This document shows positions 7,212-9,113 of a stretch of 9,113 nucleotides of DNA, in pieces; position 1 is the stretch's first letter; every line of letters starts with the position of its first letter. A program made the position numbers and the translations under genes. Source of the DNA: an uncultured Bacteroides sp. GTDB lineage: Bacteria; Bacteroidota; Bacteroidia; Bacteroidales; Bacteroidaceae. The notes beneath the pieces were generated by a model. That model saw only the letters and a list, made by a program, of their open reading frames with translations, was not told the origin of the DNA and did no database searches. The stretch covers positions 1 to 9,113 of the forward strand of contig USSR01000238.1 of the NCBI GenBank assembly GCA_900557355.1, in the 5' to 3' direction.

Positions 7212-7242
7212 AAAGTCCTCCAAGCTGCCGCCGGAGGACTTT
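7212..7242 (-). terminator. Rho-independent terminator after susD
   Basis: AAAGTCCTCC (7212-7221) and GGAGGACTTT (7233-7242) form a perfect 10-bp stem with an 11-nt loop. On the minus strand the stem is followed by a short U-rich tail (the stem's last three T plus one more, then ACTTGTAT). It lies 43 bp beyond the susD stop and would end the minus-strand unit. Confidence 0.82.
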
Positions 7243-7285
7243 CACTACTAACCTTCAAACAAATTTATAAATAGTATTATGTCGC

Positions 7286-8890
7286 TTAATTATATCCTTT
7301 ATTCTGTTCGTACAATCCTTCTTTTACTTTCATTTGTGAATCCGGTATCGGGTAGATGTATGAGTCCTTGGTGACCAGTTTGTATAATTCGTACGTTTCC
7401 GGCTTGGTGATAACTCCATTGGCATCGGAACCATTGCGCTTGAACATATCCTGCAATACACTTACATATCGGTCCTGACGTACCAAATCGTGCCAGCGTA
7501 TTCCTTCAGATGCCAGTTCACGGCGGCGTTCAATATCTACAGAGTCTGCAAAATTCTCGATGGTAATATCATCATCCAAAGCATCCAGTCCGGCGCGTGT
7601 ACGAATCTTATTCACCATTTCTTTCCCTTTGCCGGTAGGTCCTACAATTTCAGCATACATCAACATCACATCTTCCAGGCGGATTAGTGGATAATTGATG
7701 GGGAAATAGGTGCGGTCGGCAATCTGGTCATCGATGTCTTCGTATCCTAAAAGTTTGCGTTTCATTTTGTGCTCGAAGAATTTTAGGAAGAAATCCCCTC
7801 CTGTATAAGGAGTTCCGTCTTCGTCGACAAATTCACTTGTATTGATAGTTCCTGCACAACGTTTGTCAATGAAAGCACCAGTTTCGTCGGTTTGCTTGAA
7901 AATACCGTCCAATTGGTTCTCACACCATATTCTGTTACCGGACATTTGTATCTTCGTATAAGAATCGTTGACAGCCGGTACAGAGTTGAATACCATTGGA
8001 TTACCATAGTTCTTGGCCGCAATATACTGGATCTCGAAAATATGATATTTGTTGTCGTTGTCACTGATCCATATTTTAATCCATTCGTCGGCTGTGCTCG
8101 CCCAATATTTATTGTTGGCGAAAGAATAATCGATCACCTCGCTAAATAGTTCCTCGGCCAACGCCTTTTTAGATGCATCCTGTACGGGATATCCTGCCAT
8201 TGTCAGATAAACGCGTCCTAATAAAGACTTTGCAGCCACTTGGGTAGCACGCCCGGCTGAAGCGCTGTTTCCCATATAATTCAGCGGAGTGTCTACCAGT
8301 TTCTTTACTGCGTCCTCCAAATCCGGGACGATTGCTGTCTCATATACCTCCACCGGTTCAGACTGTTTGATCGTCATCGCTTCATTCACAGATACCGGTT
8401 CCAATACGATAGGAATACGTCCGAAGTAGCGTACTAAGTCAAAATAAGCCAATGCTCTAAGGAATTTGGCCTCGCCGATAAACTGGTTTTTGATAGCTTC
8501 TGAAGAGAAAGTAACCCCGTCGGTTTTGCTAAGAAACATATTGGCACGGGCTATAATCTCGTACAGATTATTCCAGGCTCCGGAAAGGGTACTGATGGTA
8601 GAAATGTTGGGATTGAAAGTTCCTATATCGATATAGTCACGTTGTTTATCCGTCGTTTTATCCACCCACGCATTGTCTGAACGAACTTCCGACATAAGCC
8701 AGGAGTAGTCCGAAATAGGAAGCAGACCGTTGTAGATACCGATAATGGCTTGTTCCATTTCACTGAGAGTTGAATAGAAATAGTCCGTGGTACGTGTGTC
8801 GTTAGGCTCCACTTCCAGCCAACTTTCACAAGAGGACAGTGACAATGTCAGCGCTAATCCTCCACTTATAAGATATTTATATAGTTTCAT
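7286..8890 (-). CDS. SusD/RagB family outer-membrane glycan-binding lipoprotein
   Basis: A 534-residue surface lipoprotein that acts as the lid of a SusC transporter and delivers oligosaccharides to it. The signal peptide ends in a perfect lipobox LSSC (Cys21), followed by ESWLEVEPND, the usual start of mature SusD proteins. The N-terminal TPR-containing half shows FYSTLSEMEQAIIGIYNGL (38-56), GEAKFLRALAYFDLVRYFG (139-157) and RATQVAAKSLLGRVYL (214-229). The C-terminal RagB/SusD part shows YPLIRLEDVMLMYAE (400-414), VNKIRTRAGL (426-435), ERRRELASEGIRWHDLVR (454-471) and YPIPDSQM (513-520). Length is normal and no break is seen. It starts 19 bp after the susC stop with an A-rich leader, so the two are cotranscribed, and a terminator follows, making susD the last gene of its unit. 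The substrate cannot be read from the sequence; pectic oligosaccharides are inferred from the neighbours. Confidence 0.95.
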   Translation of the reverse strand: MKLYKYLISGGLALTLSLSSCESWLEVEPNDTRTTDYFYSTLSEMEQAIIGIYNGLLPISDYSWLMSEVRSDNAWVDKTTDKQRDYIDIGTFNPNISTISTLSGAWNNLYEIIARANMFLSKTDGVTFSSEAIKNQFIGEAKFLRALAYFDLVRYFGRIPIVLEPVSVNEAMTIKQSEPVEVYETAIVPDLEDAVKKLVDTPLNYMGNSASAGRATQVAAKSLLGRVYLTMAGYPVQDASKKALAEELFSEVIDYSFANNKYWASTADEWIKIWISDNDNKYHIFEIQYIAAKNYGNPMVFNSVPAVNDSYTKIQMSGNRIWCENQLDGIFKQTDETGAFIDKRCAGTINTSEFVDEDGTPYTGGDFFLKFFEHKMKRKLLGYEDIDDQIADRTYFPINYPLIRLEDVMLMYAEIVGPTGKGKEMVNKIRTRAGLDALDDDITIENFADSVDIERRRELASEGIRWHDLVRQDRYVSVLQDMFKRNGSDANGVITKPETYELYKLVTKDSYIYPIPDSQMKVKEGLYEQNKGYN

Positions 8891-8909
8891 AGTTTCTTTC
8901 TTTTTTTAT

Positions 8910-9113
8910 TTAGAATGTAACATTCACTCCTAACGTAATGACTCTGGCTTGCGGATATGAACCGTAGTCATAGTCTCCCGTTGAACCGCCATTGTTAGCT
9001 TCAGGTGAGAAACCACCTTCATATTTATCCCACATCAGAAGATTTTCCCCTGTCAGATAAACACGGGCATTCTGTATGAACTTCTTTTTGAATGGAATAC
9101 GGTATCCCAATTA
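8910..9113 (-). CDS. SusC-like TonB-dependent outer-membrane transporter, C-terminal end (partial)
   Basis: The last 66 residues of a SusC-family barrel are visible: LGYRIPFKKKF, NARVYLTGENLLMW, YEGGFSPEAN and the ending YPQARVITLGVNVTF, in which the terminal aromatic residue is the usual outer-membrane barrel signature. The partner susD follows 19 bp downstream. SusC imports oligosaccharides using TonB energy. Immediately upstream of LGY the frame reads TAA (9111-9113 on the plus strand, reverse-complemented). SusC proteins continue for many hundreds of residues before this point, and the residue before LGY is often Gln, Thr or Ser, so this is either a nonsense mutation (for example CAA to TAA) or an error at the window edge. 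Identity of the fragment is firm; whether the gene is intact cannot be settled here. Confidence 0.85.

Overview
The window looks like part of a polysaccharide utilization locus (PUL) from a gut Bacteroides or a close relative in the Bacteroidales. The reasons are a SusC/SusD pair, several fimbrillin-type lipoproteins, A-rich leaders without strong Shine-Dalgarno sites, a TAnnTTTG (-7) promoter element, and only TAA at the ends of the visible genes. The enzymes point to pectin, most likely rhamnogalacturonan: a GH105 unsaturated rhamnogalacturonyl hydrolase and a CE12-type SGNH acetylesterase.

Layout. The plus strand carries, from the left edge, the 3' part of a GH105 gene (3-848); a 161-bp gap with a good Bacteroides promoter and a dyad over its -33 element; three consecutive fimbrillin-like lipoprotein genes (1010-1972, 2004-2894, 2916-4520) with 31- and 21-bp gaps; the CE12-type esterase (4536-5822), only 15 bp further on; and a secreted LamG-like protein gene (5905-6678) broken by one in-frame TGA. 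A terminator hairpin follows at 6704-6742. An AT-rich gap of about 470 bp without a convincing gene separates this block from a convergent minus-strand unit: susD (7286-8890), with its own terminator at 7212-7242, preceded by the end of susC (8910 to the right edge).

Inferred working together. SusC/SusD would capture and import oligosaccharides at the outer membrane. The CE12 enzyme would remove acetyl groups that block rhamnogalacturonan breakdown. GH105 would remove the 4,5-unsaturated uronic acid left by a polysaccharide lyase. The three fimbrillin-like lipoproteins are the unusual part. They sit in a tight operon with a pectin esterase, so they may be surface glycan-binding proteins, or a small type-V-pilus-like assembly dedicated to the substrate.

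Two reading frames carry premature stops: TGA in the LamG-like gene, and TAA in susC at the very last three bases of the window. The first is well supported. The second depends on the final base and could be an edge artefact. No tRNA, rRNA, CRISPR array, insertion sequence or integrase was seen.
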